64,000 nucleotides of DNA, from contig CAJUMZ010000003.1 of NCBI GenBank assembly GCA_910587665.1, forward strand, positions 147,569 to 211,568. Direction: 5' to 3'. This stretch comes from an uncultured Muribaculum sp. GTDB lineage: Bacteria > Bacteroidota > Bacteroidia > Bacteroidales > Muribaculaceae. The position numbers were made by a program, and so were the translations under genes. How positions within the stretch are numbered: the first letter of the stretch is position 1; each line of letters opens with the position of its first letter. The notes under the pieces were generated by a model that saw only the letters and a program-made list of their open reading frames with translations, searched no databases and was not told the DNA's origin. This document shows, in pieces, positions 1-10,023 of this stretch.

Positions 1-825
1 TTTCGCCTCCTTTGCCAACCGCTCAACGTAGCGGGCATAGTTCCACGCCATGAAATATTCGTCAGAATAGATATCGTCGCCGAACACTTCGCGCCAACCG
101 CCCGATTTCTTCATCCCGTTGTCACGCCAGCGCGCGAGCAGCTGCGGATGAAGTGATTTCTTATTTTTTTCAAGGGATGAGACAAGCTCGCGAGGCACAC
201 CCTTTTCATACTCCCGCTGCGCGGCAGGCGAGTAATCTCGGGCATCCTCAAGCATCCCTATCTCGTTTTCAATCTGCACCATCAACACCGTGCCCTCGTC
301 ATCGACATCGGCAAGGTGACCGAGCCACGCCTTGAACGCGCGGCTGTCGGCATCATATACATTTTCAGAAAAAGCGCTTGCTATCTCCAAAGGCTTTCCC
401 TCGGAAGTGCAGGCACGCGGATATTTTTTGTAATCGTACTTAAACCAGGCGGGCGCATAGCAACTCATGGAGTTTTTCCACGCGCCAAACCATAAGAACA
501 CCACTTTCAGCCCGCAACGGCGAGCCTCTTCAAGGGTTTTGTCGATAAGTGAAAAATCGTAATCGCCTTCGACAGGCTCTATCATGTCCCAATACACCGG
601 CACAAGCACGGTGTTCAGATTCATGCGCTGCAACTTGGGAAATATGCGCTCGATATCTCCGGCACATGACGCCGAACTGTTGCCAAGCTCCCCGCCAATT
701 ATTATAAACGGCACTCCGTCAACTATAAGCTGAGTCGCACTTCCCTGCCTACGCAGAGAAATGTCGGCAGCCGACATGCCCACAAAAGATGCAAGCAGAC
801 ATAGCGCAGCGATTACTTTTTTCAT
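1..825 (-). CDS. GH35-like beta-galactosidase family glycosidase, C-terminus cut by window edge
   Basis: Partial gene: the frame is open from an ATG at 825-823 down to base 1, giving the first 275 residues. It begins with a signal peptide (MKKVIAALCLLASFVGMSAA) and continues with a TIM-barrel glycosidase N-terminus: a VDGVPFIIIGGELGNSS segment, LNTVLVPVYWDMIEP, and MVQIENEIG with the Asn-Glu pair expected of the acid/base in GH35 and related clan GH-A enzymes. The fragment ends in an AWNYARYV stretch, also usual in GH35-type proteins. Secretion and clan GH-A fold are well supported; galactosidase specificity is inferred. It lies downstream of the GH10 xylanase on the same strand but has its own -7 promoter match at 879-886, so it is probably part of the xylan locus while also transcribed separately. 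Confidence 0.8.
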   Translation of the reverse strand, partial: MKKVIAALCLLASFVGMSAADISLRRQGSATQLIVDGVPFIIIGGELGNSSASCAGDIERIFPKLQRMNLNTVLVPVYWDMIEPVEGDYDFSLIDKTLEEARRCGLKVVFLWFGAWKNSMSCYAPAWFKYDYKKYPRACTSEGKPLEIASAFSENVYDADSRAFKAWLGHLADVDDEGTVLMVQIENEIGMLEDARDYSPAAQREYEKGVPRELVSSLEKNKKSLHPQLLARWRDNGMKKSGGWREVFGDDIYSDEYFMAWNYARYVERLAKEAK

Positions 826-878
826 TATCCTTAAATTATAAAAACCAAAATACAGAAGAACCAAGATTATGTTAACAG

Positions 879-886
879 CAAAGTTA
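879..886 (-). promoter_or_regulatory. Bacteroidota -7 promoter element for the GH35-like gene
   Basis: On the minus strand the bases read TAACTTTG, a full match to the Bacteroidota -7 consensus TAnnTTTG. It lies about 54 bases before the ATG at 825. No convincing TTTG -33 element is seen at the usual 19-21 base spacing, which is common for regulated promoters. Confidence 0.45.
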
Positions 887-986
887 TATTTTTAAAAAAT
901 TTTTGCCAATCATTTTTCAGGAAAATTTTGCCGCAAGCATATAAATCTTCAGTCCTTCCGTATTTTGGTCAGTTAAATATTATTGA

Positions 987-3350
987 TTATTCCGTTACTT
1001 CGCTCTCTTTATCTCCGGAAGATTCCGAAGAATGCAGATCTTTCCAGTTTTCACCGGAAAAGGAGTCAGCAATATTGCTGCCTGCAATCGCATCGCATAC
1101 GCCCTTGTAGGCCACCTTACGCTGATAGTTGCTGTCAAATATGTTAGGCGCGTCGCCCTTGAGCCAGTACTCATGCTCTTTCTTGTTGTCGGAGAGAGTC
1201 CAGATGGTTATCGCCGACTGCTGAGCCTCAGGCACATTCTCAAAGTAAGAGCTTAGAATCATCCGGTAAGTCTCGCTCTGCTTTACAAGCTGTTCGGCCG
1301 AAGGGGTGACCGTCTTGCCCTCCTCAACGCCAAATGCCACATCAAGCTCGGTGATACGTACAAGCTTGCCGGTAGCGGCGATAGTCTTGAACATTGCGTC
1401 AACCTGCTCCTTGGAGATATTGACGTTGACGTGCATCTGGGTGCCGATACCGTCGACCTTTGCACCATTCTGGTCGATATAGTTGACGAAGTTGATAAGC
1501 TCGGCAAGCTTCGACGGACTGGTCTCAAGGTTGTAATCGTTGACAAAGAGCTTGGCATCAGGAGCATAACGGCGGGCAAACTCAAAAGCCTTGACCGCAT
1601 AATCCTTACCGAGATAGTAACCCCAATACCAGTGCTGATTGCCGGCATCCGACGCCCAGTTAAGGGTGAGACCCGTCTGCTCGTCTTCCACAGGCTCGGC
1701 ATCGGGGGTGCCGTCGCTCGCATTGCTGCCAAACGCTCCGTCGATACCTCTCCAGCGGGGCACCCCGTCAGTGATAGGCTCGTTGATCACGTCCCAGGCA
1801 TCGACACGATTGCCGACATGCTCGGCGACACTCTTGATCCACTGCTCCATGGCATCGGTAAGGATGGCGCGCTTCTCCTCGGGAGTCTTCAGTTCATAGT
1901 GGTAGGAAGCAGCACGGCGCGGAGCCTTAGCCTCTTCTTGATTCTTCACACCAAATTTGATGTTGTCCAGATAGAACACTGTGCCCACCTTTCCGAAATT
2001 GATAAGTACACGATTCATCTCGGTCTTGTCCTCGGGAATGGTAAACGAAGCCTCGCATGTCACCCAGTCAGTGCCGACGTCGACAGAGATGTAGCCTCCG
2101 CCGCTATAGTCGCTTGAGTTCTGATACGCGATCTGGAGCGATCCGGCAGGAGAATCCGACTTGGCGCTGAACTGTATCATATATTCCTTACCGGCAAGAA
2201 GCGGGGTGTCATAGGCAAGCTGGGCAACGTAATAGTCAGAGCCGTCAGTGGGATTGGTGAGGACAAGTCCATATGACCCGTCAACGCCTTTACCGGCAAC
2301 AACTTCCGAGGTAGAGCTATTGCCCCAACTGCCCCATTTACCCTTGGTACCACCTTCAAAGTCACTGTCATCACCCACAAGTATATTTTCCATGGGATCG
2401 GGAGCAGGCTCTGTATATTCACCGAAACGGATGTTGTCGAGATAAAACTTGGTACCAACCTTTCCAAAATTGATAAGCACACGGTTCATCTCGGTCTTAT
2501 CCTCGGGAATGGTAAACGAAGCCTCGCATGTGGTCCAATCAGTACCGACTTCGACGGAGATGTAGCCTCCGCCGCTGTAGTCGGTAGAGTTCTGATACGC
2601 AATCTGGAGTGATCCGGCAGGAGAATCAGACTTTGCGCTGAAACGTATCTTATATTCCTTTCCTGCCTGTAGCGGAGTATCATAAGCAAGCTGTGCCACA
2701 TAATAGTCCGAGCCGTCGGTAGGATTGGTAAGCACAAGACCGTATGACCCGTCGACGCCGGCACCGGCAACTACCTCGGAAGTCGAGCTGTTACCCCAGC
2801 TTCCCCACTTGCCCTTGGTGCCTCCCTCGAAGTCGCTGTCGTCACCGACAAGAATATTGGCAATGCCGTCGGCACCGCCTGTCTGCTCCTGCACGAGCTT
2901 GGGTGCGATGAGCGATTTGAGATAGGTCTGCTGTTGCTGGGTGTGCCACAGCATATTGTGCCCGTAAAGCTTCATTCCTGCGGGCAGGGCGGCAAGTATA
3001 CGGTCGACGGTAGTAAAGTCGACCGAGCCGTTGGCTTTCATCAGCACGCCCATCTTCATGGCATTGCCCAGGGTCACACCGGTGAAATTTTCATCGACCA
3101 CGGCCTTGTAGGCAGGGTCGTCGAGATACATGTCGGCACCCATGCCGAGAGAAAGGTTCAGACCCGGGCGATACTCTGCCACATACTCTTTTATGGGCTT
3201 ATAAAGAGCTATCTGCTCCGCAAGCTGGAGGGGAATTTCCGACGGCTTTACTGTCGGGTCGCTTTCCTGCCACTCCATCAGCTGGTCATCGCAGCCGGCA
3301 AGCACTGTTGCAAGCGCGATTGACGGAAATATTACTTTATTTAGTTTCAT
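987..3350 (-). CDS. Endo-1,4-beta-xylanase, GH10 with two tandem carbohydrate-binding modules inserted in the barrel
   Basis: Surface lipoprotein xylanase of 787 residues with lipobox Cys20 (TVLAGC). The GH10 barrel starts at about residue 45 and is interrupted after HNMLWHTQQQ (about 131-140) by two CBM4/9/22-like beta-sandwich modules at about 165-312 and 322-468. The barrel resumes at about 485. The catalytic acid/base is Glu524 in DVINEP and the nucleophile Glu668 in VRITELD. The two modules differ at only about nine positions over about 145 residues. It would cleave internal xylan linkages at the cell surface. The fourth position in a susC-susD-SGBP-GH10 order is the layout known for Bacteroides xylan loci, where GH10 enzymes with such an insertion occur. 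It is 23 bases downstream of the SGBP gene and probably co-transcribed with it. Confidence 0.95.
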   Translation of the reverse strand: MKLNKVIFPSIALATVLAGCDDQLMEWQESDPTVKPSEIPLQLAEQIALYKPIKEYVAEYRPGLNLSLGMGADMYLDDPAYKAVVDENFTGVTLGNAMKMGVLMKANGSVDFTTVDRILAALPAGMKLYGHNMLWHTQQQQTYLKSLIAPKLVQEQTGGADGIANILVGDDSDFEGGTKGKWGSWGNSSTSEVVAGAGVDGSYGLVLTNPTDGSDYYVAQLAYDTPLQAGKEYKIRFSAKSDSPAGSLQIAYQNSTDYSGGGYISVEVGTDWTTCEASFTIPEDKTEMNRVLINFGKVGTKFYLDNIRFGEYTEPAPDPMENILVGDDSDFEGGTKGKWGSWGNSSTSEVVAGKGVDGSYGLVLTNPTDGSDYYVAQLAYDTPLLAGKEYMIQFSAKSDSPAGSLQIAYQNSSDYSGGGYISVDVGTDWVTCEASFTIPEDKTEMNRVLINFGKVGTVFYLDNIKFGVKNQEEAKAPRRAASYHYELKTPEEKRAILTDAMEQWIKSVAEHVGNRVDAWDVINEPITDGVPRWRGIDGAFGSNASDGTPDAEPVEDEQTGLTLNWASDAGNQHWYWGYYLGKDYAVKAFEFARRYAPDAKLFVNDYNLETSPSKLAELINFVNYIDQNGAKVDGIGTQMHVNVNISKEQVDAMFKTIAATGKLVRITELDVAFGVEEGKTVTPSAEQLVKQSETYRMILSSYFENVPEAQQSAITIWTLSDNKKEHEYWLKGDAPNIFDSNYQRKVAYKGVCDAIAGSNIADSFSGENWKDLHSSESSGDKESEVTE
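1947..2858 (-). repeat. Tandem duplication of the binding-module coding sequence within the xylanase gene
   Basis: Two direct copies of about 440 bases, roughly 2414-2858 (first module) and 1947-2387 (second), lie head to tail inside the GH10 gene. Protein identity is about 94 percent, but the DNA differs more: in the opening stretch encoding identical residues I count about 15 differences in some 78 bases, all silent. The duplication is therefore not recent, and the protein sequence appears to be held by selection. Confidence 0.85.
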
Positions 3351-3373
3351 TGTGAGATTCTTGGTTTAAATGA

Positions 3374-4807
3374 TTACTCTTCTTCATCTTCAGGATAGTC
3401 GGAGACGGTCACGAAAGTGTAAGGCACGATACGCCAGTTGTCGACATAAATCTTCGGACCTGTAAACGCACTTGACTTGAACTTGAACACGTCTTCACCC
3501 TTCTCAATCTCGATGTCGGTGTTGACGAATCCCATACCGAAGTTGCGGTAGAAGGCGTCGTTACGTTCATTGATCACATCGCGGAACACCGGTTTCACAG
3601 CCTCTTCCTTATCCTCAAATATAGTCTTGTATTTGTTGAGTTCCGACAAGGGTATTGTCACTGTCTGCCAGCCTTCGGTCACGAAAGGTATATTTGCAGG
3701 ATTACCTTCCGTGTCATTACCGAGCCAGGGTACATAGAAGTAAGTGGCACCGTAACGGTCGTCAGAGCCGTAACCCGACCAGTTGAAATTATTGATAAGC
3801 GCGATCTCTATCTGTCCGGTAGCCTCCCAGGGCTCGGGCACATTGATATCAAACTGAAGCGCGATGTCGGTAAGAGAAGTCTCCGGATCGATATACTGCG
3901 TCATGCGGTTCCAGTCGTCAAGGTCGCTGTCGTTGCCGGCTGTCCAGCACTCGGTGACACGCGGCTTTCCGGATGACACACCACCGGCGGCAAACATACG
4001 GTCGGGCACGACCTGCCAGCACTTGCCATACTTGCCCTCCGGGTCGTCGGCGAGATCCTCGTCGTTGATCATCGAGCCGTCCTCTTTCCAGCTCCAGAAT
4101 CCCTGCACTCCGGTACCATCAAAGTCAAGTATCATGCAGTCGCGGTTGTTGAAGTATTCGGGTGTCTGCGCTATACCGTTGGCACCGATGGCAGTGATGT
4201 GTCCGCCGGCGGTCACTCCTGACGGCATGACAAACGAGAACCACTCGCCCTCCTCATCATCGCTCGCGATACCCTCGGTCACTTCCACGTCGCCGGGAAG
4301 AGTCACCTTGCTGATCTCTTGAAGTGAGCCGCCAAACACCACCACGCGCTCTCCCGCGACAGGCAAAGTGTTGCTGACAGAAGTCACCGAAGGAGAAGCG
4401 GCGCGTATCTCAAACTGATGCACTGACTCCGCGCCGTCTTTGACAAGACGGATAGTATTGCGAGCCGACTCCTCGGCATCGGTGATGGGAGTCTTGGCGT
4501 TAAGGGTGACGAGCATGGAGTTGTCACTCACATAGGCGCGGTTGAAATATGTGTCGTAGCCGTTGACATAGACATGTTTTACCCCGACAAAACCGCTACC
4601 CTCAAGGCGTATCATCTGACCGAGACGGGCATAGGTGACCTCGCGGTCGGGCACTGACGACTTCACATCCTCAAGATACACCTTGTTCACCACGGGAGTG
4701 GACTTTGCATTGTCCTCGTCAAAATAAGGGTCATCGTCATTACAGGCGACCATTCCCACCGACAGGACCGCTAAGGCTGAAAGCCATATATATTTTAAAC
4801 TTTTCAT
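3374..4807 (-). CDS. Surface glycan-binding lipoprotein with IPT/TIG-type domains (SGBP)
   Basis: Lipoprotein of 477 residues with lipobox Cys22 (VGMVAC) followed by Asn-Asp-Asp-Asp, an acidic start typical of surface-exported lipoproteins. Residues about 40-220 form Ig-like IPT/TIG segments (LGQMIRLEGSGFVGVKHVYVNG and a second segment with PVAGERVVVFGG). The C-terminal half (about 225-470) is rich in aromatic and acidic residues and resembles the glycan-binding domain of SGBP proteins. It would hold xylan at the cell surface alongside SusD. It lies between susD and the GH10 gene with gaps of 17 and 23 bases. Family assignment is good; ligand identity is inferred from the neighbouring xylanase. 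Confidence 0.85.
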   Translation of the reverse strand: MKSLKYIWLSALAVLSVGMVACNDDDPYFDEDNAKSTPVVNKVYLEDVKSSVPDREVTYARLGQMIRLEGSGFVGVKHVYVNGYDTYFNRAYVSDNSMLVTLNAKTPITDAEESARNTIRLVKDGAESVHQFEIRAASPSVTSVSNTLPVAGERVVVFGGSLQEISKVTLPGDVEVTEGIASDDEEGEWFSFVMPSGVTAGGHITAIGANGIAQTPEYFNNRDCMILDFDGTGVQGFWSWKEDGSMINDEDLADDPEGKYGKCWQVVPDRMFAAGGVSSGKPRVTECWTAGNDSDLDDWNRMTQYIDPETSLTDIALQFDINVPEPWEATGQIEIALINNFNWSGYGSDDRYGATYFYVPWLGNDTEGNPANIPFVTEGWQTVTIPLSELNKYKTIFEDKEEAVKPVFRDVINERNDAFYRNFGMGFVNTDIEIEKGEDVFKFKSSAFTGPKIYVDNWRIVPYTFVTVSDYPEDEEE

Positions 4808-4824
4808 GTTGTTGCTTAATGATA

Positions 4825-6504
4825 TTAGTTGTATAATTCTTCAACCGAAATCTCACGGTCGCCAAACTGATAAGCGACCGGGGCTTCTTTCAGCTTTGGA
4901 TTTCTGCCTGCATCCACATCGGAGATGGGGAGAGTCAGGCGGGCCACAGTAGCCTGGTCGACATCGGTGGCGTCGGCGGTCTTCTCATACTGGCACTCAA
5001 TATCCTCGTTCCACTCGTAGCTTGCGTTACGATCCTGATGATTCAGATAATTGACCACTTCCGACTCCATGTAATAAGAGCGACGGAGAAGATCATACCA
5101 GTACTGACCCTCGAAAGCGAGCTCGATACGGCGCTCGTAGTGGATGGCATCGTAATCAATACGGTCGACCGAAGGCATTCCGGCACGGCGGCGCACAAGA
5201 TTGAAATACTCAAGGGCGGTCGCATCGGTGGTTGACGCGCTGTTGCCAAGAATAGCCTCGGCGAGGTTGAGATACACCTCGGCAAGACGTAGCATGTAGG
5301 TATTGACACCTGACGACTGCTGATAGCTCTGACCGTTGTCATCGATCTTGCCTATGACGTGCTTCTTCACGTTGCACTTCTTGGCATAGTCCGACTCGGT
5401 GACATTATAGGTGTAACCCCCGTTCTCGACATTGAGGTCGGGATAAAACTCACCTACCGTGGCGATGGTGTAGTGGCGGCGTATGCGATCCTGCTTGTCG
5501 TAGGTGCGCACAATGTCGTAAGAGGCATAGGTAGCGTTACCCCAGTTAACCTCACATACCATTGTCGACCATCCGAAAAACGCTGATATGGCATTGTTAC
5601 ATCCCCACCCTATGGCATTGGTGGCGCCTTGCAACCACTGGAGCTGGAAGAGCGACTCTTCATTATTGTTCCAGGTCTTCACGGCAAAGAGGTCGCCATA
5701 GTTATCCATAAGCTTGGCAGGGCCCTCGATACATTTCATCGCCGCTTTCTTTGATAGGTCGAGATAATAGGTGTTGCGCACGCCGCGGTTATGGTCCTCG
5801 GCGATATTGGTGCCGTCGTAGGCGCCGTCAGTGGTAAGGCCTGCCATCGAAAGATACACGCGTGAAAGCATGCCGAACGCGCTGTAGCGGGTGACACGAC
5901 CGGGCTGTGCCGACTGCGGGGCAAGATTTGCCGCCGCATACTCAAGGTCGCGGATGGCAAATTCCATTACATCGGTGACACGATGGGCGGGAAGCACCGG
6001 ATTGGATGCAGCCTCGGTGGTGTTGGTATAGATGATAGCCTTGTTCCACAACGACCCGATATACCAGTAGGCAAGCCCGCGCATGAAACGTGCCTCGGCC
6101 ATGCCTTGTATCTTTGCCACTTCGGAAGCCCCGTTGCCGGAGCTGAGTATACGGTTGATCACGTTGTTGGACTGAGCTACTACCGAATAAAACGCATTCC
6201 AAGAATCCTCCAGTCCGGGAGAGAGCGAGGTCTCGGTAAAGTTGGTATACGGGTAGATATAGTCCGACCACCGCGCGGTGATATTGTTGGAACGACCGTC
6301 GCCCATGCTGTAATATGCCTTGTCGTTAAAGCTGTTCCATACATAATTATAAAGAGGGGCCGTAGTGGCGAGCACCGCGCCGTCATTGTCGATAAACGAC
6401 CCGTCGCTGCCCTGCGTGGTATTCTGCTGGGTCAGGAAGTCATCGCAAGAGGTAAGCGCGAGACAGCCTGCGAAGAGAGTGGCAAATAATATTTTAGTTT
6501 TCAT
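4825..6504 (-). CDS. SusD/RagB family starch-binding-like outer membrane lipoprotein
   Basis: Lipoprotein of 559 residues, lipobox Cys20 (LALTSC), then DDFLTQQ as is usual in SusD proteins. The TPR-like helical core shows typical signatures: ARFMRGLAYW around residue 140, LRLAEVYLNLAEA near 405, and the C-terminal YERRIELAFEGQYWYDLLRR near 450-470. SusD forms the lid of the SusC importer and binds oligosaccharide at the cell surface. It lies 20 bases downstream of the susC frame. The gene itself looks intact, although its SusC partner carries a stop codon. Confidence 0.96.
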   Translation of the reverse strand: MKTKILFATLFAGCLALTSCDDFLTQQNTTQGSDGSFIDNDGAVLATTAPLYNYVWNSFNDKAYYSMGDGRSNNITARWSDYIYPYTNFTETSLSPGLEDSWNAFYSVVAQSNNVINRILSSGNGASEVAKIQGMAEARFMRGLAYWYIGSLWNKAIIYTNTTEAASNPVLPAHRVTDVMEFAIRDLEYAAANLAPQSAQPGRVTRYSAFGMLSRVYLSMAGLTTDGAYDGTNIAEDHNRGVRNTYYLDLSKKAAMKCIEGPAKLMDNYGDLFAVKTWNNNEESLFQLQWLQGATNAIGWGCNNAISAFFGWSTMVCEVNWGNATYASYDIVRTYDKQDRIRRHYTIATVGEFYPDLNVENGGYTYNVTESDYAKKCNVKKHVIGKIDDNGQSYQQSSGVNTYMLRLAEVYLNLAEAILGNSASTTDATALEYFNLVRRRAGMPSVDRIDYDAIHYERRIELAFEGQYWYDLLRRSYYMESEVVNYLNHQDRNASYEWNEDIECQYEKTADATDVDQATVARLTLPISDVDAGRNPKLKEAPVAYQFGDREISVEELYN

Positions 6505-6524
6505 TGTTATCGGTTGTGTTAAGG

Positions 6525-9500
6525 TTAGAATGAAACATTAAGACCGAATGTATAGATACGCGGTGAGGGATAGCGGCCATAGTCGACACCTGTCATGAGG
6601 GCGTCGCCATACATTGCTCCCACCTCGGGGTCAAGGCCTTTGTACTTGGTCCATGTGTGAACATTCTGTGCGCTGAAGTACACGCGGAGATTCTGAAGAT
6701 AGATCTTACGCATCCAGTTGCGGGGGAAGGTATAGCCTACGGAGATGTTCTGAAGGCGTATGTAGGAGGCATCCTCCACGAGAAGGTCGCTTACGCGGGT
6801 ATAGTTGGCGTTGGCGTCGGTGCGCTGCAGTGCGGGCATTGTTGTCGCGCCGGGATTGGTGACATGAAGATTGCGGTAATCGTCGGCAGGGAGGCTTGGA
6901 TCGATAACATCAACCTTGGCATAGTTGAGCGATGAGCGCAGGATATTGGAGTTCTGGCGCGGGTCCTCGATACGCATGCGTGTGAGGTTGAGTGCATCGT
7001 TGCCGTAAGAGCCGGAGAAGAAGATGTTCAGGTCGAAGCCTTTCCATGTAAAGGTATTGCCGAAGCCCCAGGTGAATTTAGGCTCGGGATTGCCGATAAA
7101 CGTACAGTCGCTGCTGTCGATCACGCCGTCACCATTGATATCCTCATAGATATAATCACCGATCCATGTCGAACTTTGGGCGATAGTATTACCCGAGGGT
7201 ATAGCCACCTGCTGCAGATTGCCTGCCGCATCATGATAGTAGAAGTCTTCCGGCTTGTCAAAACGGCCTATAACCTTGTAGCCCCAGAACTGACCGATAG
7301 GCTCGCCGACAACGGTCTTGGTGACGATATAGTTGGTCGACGACGGCTGGTAGCTCTTTTCGATTGACGAGTTGGCTGTGTCGAGCTCCTTCACTTTGTT
7401 GCGATTGAGCGAGAACACGAGATTAGATGTCCACTGGAAGTCGCGGGTGACGATATTGGTGGTGTTGAGCGTAAGCTCTATACCCTTGTTTTCAATAGAA
7501 CCGACGTTACCCCACGGATTGTTTGCAGCACCCTGGCCACCCGAGCCGAGGAATGAGGGGAGCGGAAGCTGGAGCAGAAGATTGTCGGTCTTCTTATAAT
7601 ATACATCGGCTATAAACTCTATACGATTCTGAAGAAGACCGAGGTCGAGACCTATGTTGTAGGAAGAGGTTGTCTCCCAGGTAAGGTCGGGATTTGCAGT
7701 GTTTCCGGTGAGCACACCCACGCCCCAGGGAGTAGTCTTGTTGGCAAGGAGAGCCATGTAGGCGTAGTCGGTGACATTCTGGTTACCGGTCTTACCCCAG
7801 CCGGCACGCAGCTTCAACGAGTTGATAGGCTCTACATCGCGGAGGAAGCTTTCCTGCGACACACGCCATGCGAGGGCGACTGCCGGGAACCATCCCCACT
7901 TGTGACCCTTGGCAAATTTTGAGGAGCCGTCGCGACGGATTGTCGCGGTCAAAAGGTAACGCTCGTCAAACGAGTAGAACGCACGACCGAAGAACGAGGC
8001 TATCGAATTGATATTGCGCGATCCGGTTGAAGTAGACTTGGAGATGTCGCCCGCACTCAGGTCGGGGGTGCTGTTGGTGAGGAAGCCGGAAGTGGCGCCT
8101 ACCTGATTTTCCCAATAGCTCTTTGACATTTCCTGACCGAGCATCACATTGACATTGTGCTTGCCTGCAAATGTATTGTTATAGGTCAAGATGTTACGCC
8201 ACGACCAATATTTTGTGTCGGTCTTTGTCCAGCGTGACGTGCGCTGGTCCTGCGTCTTGATACCGAACTTATAGTCAGGCTCATAGAACTAATACTTGTT
8301 CAGGTTGTAATCGCCTGACAGCTCTGTGCGAAGTGTAAGCCCCTTGTAAAGGGTGGCCTCCAGAAATGCGTTGAAACGCAGGTTGAGCTTCTTGTTTTTG
8401 TTGGTGATGATAGACGCGAGACCTACAGGGTTGTCAGGCATCCACACATCGTCGGGACCGTCATAAGAACCGTCGGGCGCGGTAACGGCAACCGTTGGCT
8501 GCTGTATAAGGGCGCTGATGATGGTGTTATTGTCGGTACCGACTTTCTGCTTTGAGTCGGTAAGCGAGAAGTTTATACCCCCCCTAAGCCAACTTTTGAT
8601 CTGTGTCTCGAGATTGGAGCGCAGGGTGTAACGCTTGAATCCGGAGCCGAGCGCTATACCGTCTTGGTCAAGATAACCGCCGGAAAACGCCCATGTAGTG
8701 CGCTCGTTACCGCCGCTGACTGATACATTGTGGTTCATCATGAACGCCTTGCGGAACAGCTCGTCTTGCCAGTCAGTACCCTCTCCGAGAAGGTCGGGGC
8801 GCACAAATGCATTGTTTTTGTCGACAGAACTGAGGTAGTCGGCTCGGAAATTATGATGCTCGGCATATTCGCGGAGATTGAGCATCTCATACTTCTTGGG
8901 CATCTCCTGCCAGCCGAGATATACATCATAGGTCACTGTGGCCTCCCCCGCCTTTCCACGCTTGGTAGTGATCATGATCACACCGTTGCTCGCGCGTGAA
9001 CCATATATGGCTGTCGCGGAAGCATCCTTCAATACATCCATCGAAACGATGTCCGACGGGTTGATCGAAGCAAGCGGGTTGGAACTCTCGTCGTCGGTGG
9101 CAGAGTCAATGACCACGCCGTCGATCACGAAAATAGGCTGATTGGTGGCATTCAGAGAATTGATACCGCGGATACGGATAGAAGTCGAGGCTCCCGGCGT
9201 ACCGGAATTTGCCTGAATCTGCACACCGGCCGCACGTCCCTGAAGCACCTGGTCAATGCTGGTGGAGATTGACTTCTTCACCGCATCCTCTCCAACCGAC
9301 ACGACGGAGCCGGTCAGGTCGCTACGCTTCATCTGTCCGTAGCCGACCACAACCACCTCATCGAGCACGGCTGAGTTCTCCTGCATGGTGACGTTGATGA
9401 CTGTACGGCCGTTCACGTCGATGGTCTGCGTGTTGTAGCCTACGTAAGAAACTGTGATACTACCCTTGGGCGATATGCTCAGCGAGTAGTTACCATCGAT

Positions 9501-9680
9501 GTCAGTCGATGTTCCGTTGGAAGTTCCCTTTTGTTGAACGGTTGCCCCGATCAAGGGTTCTCCCAACTCATCGACAACTGTACCCGAGACTGTTATAGTC
9601 TGGGAAAATGCCCATAGCGGTGACAAAATGCCTAAAAGCATTACCGCCATGAATTTCAGATTAAACTCTGTGCATTTCAT
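6525..9680 (-). pseudogene. SusC/RagA TonB-linked outer membrane protein, interrupted by an in-frame TAG
   Basis: The two parts together encode a full-length SusC of about 1,050 residues. Residues 1-463 (9680-8292) hold a signal peptide ending LWAFSQ, a carboxypeptidase-regulatory-like domain (VSGTVVDELGEPLIGATV), the TonB-box region VLDEVVVVGYG and the plug (VLKDASATAIYGSRASNGVIMITTK). A TAG at 8289-8291 ends this part after NLNKY. The frame then stays open without a shift (FYEPDYKFG) to 6525, encoding the rest of the 22-strand barrel with a proper C-terminus ending GLNVSF. From 8189 an internal Met opens a 554-codon frame, but no separate start signal is seen. Either the gene is inactive, or the stop is read through, or it is a sequencing error. 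Its normal job would be TonB-driven uptake of xylo-oligosaccharides with the SusD at 4825-6504. Confidence 0.9.
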
Positions 9681-10023
9681 GAAAATAATTTTTAGTTTTT
9701 GGGAATAATTTAAGTTCTCGATTGGTTTAAATTTTTAGGTAATAGTTTTTGGATTGGGTTAAATTTTTAATAAAAGGGTTAATAATGATATGTGATAGTT
9801 TGTTGGGTTTAAAAAAGGTTGATAAATCAATTGATTTCAATGCAAATTTAGCTTTTTTAAATTTAATAGTATTGACTTCAGCGTAACAATTATTCTTTTT
9901 AACGTTTCTCAAATATCACGGGCGTTACACATTTTCCCGCTTATGTAACAAACATGTTATAAAACACAAAAATCAGCTTTCCTTAATGTTTCATTTTATA
10001 TATTTTTGCATAAAACTCATACC
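9681..10023. promoter_or_regulatory. Divergent control region between susC and the hybrid regulator
   Basis: This AT-rich stretch of about 340 bases separates the two divergent transcription units. On the minus strand TAAATTTG at 9843-9850 matches TAnnTTTG and would give susC a leader of about 150 bases. It lacks a clear -33 element, as expected for an activator-dependent promoter. The susC leader contains two copies of a 17-base unit, ATTGGTTTAAATTTTTA (9721-9737) and ATTGGGTTAAATTTTTA (9753-9769), with a weaker third near 9802-9815. A short dyad TAACA-aaca-TGTTA lies at 9946-9959. The regulator promoter is listed separately. Confidence 0.5.
10001..10008 (+). promoter_or_regulatory. -7 promoter element of the hybrid two-component regulator
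   Basis: TATTTTTG is a full match to TAnnTTTG, 16 bases before the ATG at 10024. This position rules out an upstream TTG at 10006 as the start, because it lies inside the promoter, and implies a very short leader. Confidence 0.6.

Noticed and set aside
1032..3323. Long plus-strand frames opposite the xylanase gene
   Set aside because: They are complements of a GC-rich coding strand with strong xylanase homology and show no domain or start signals of their own.
6525..8189. Downstream susC part as an independent gene starting at Met 8189
   Set aside because: It starts in the middle of the barrel, lacks a signal peptide and start signals, and is in the same frame as the upstream part.
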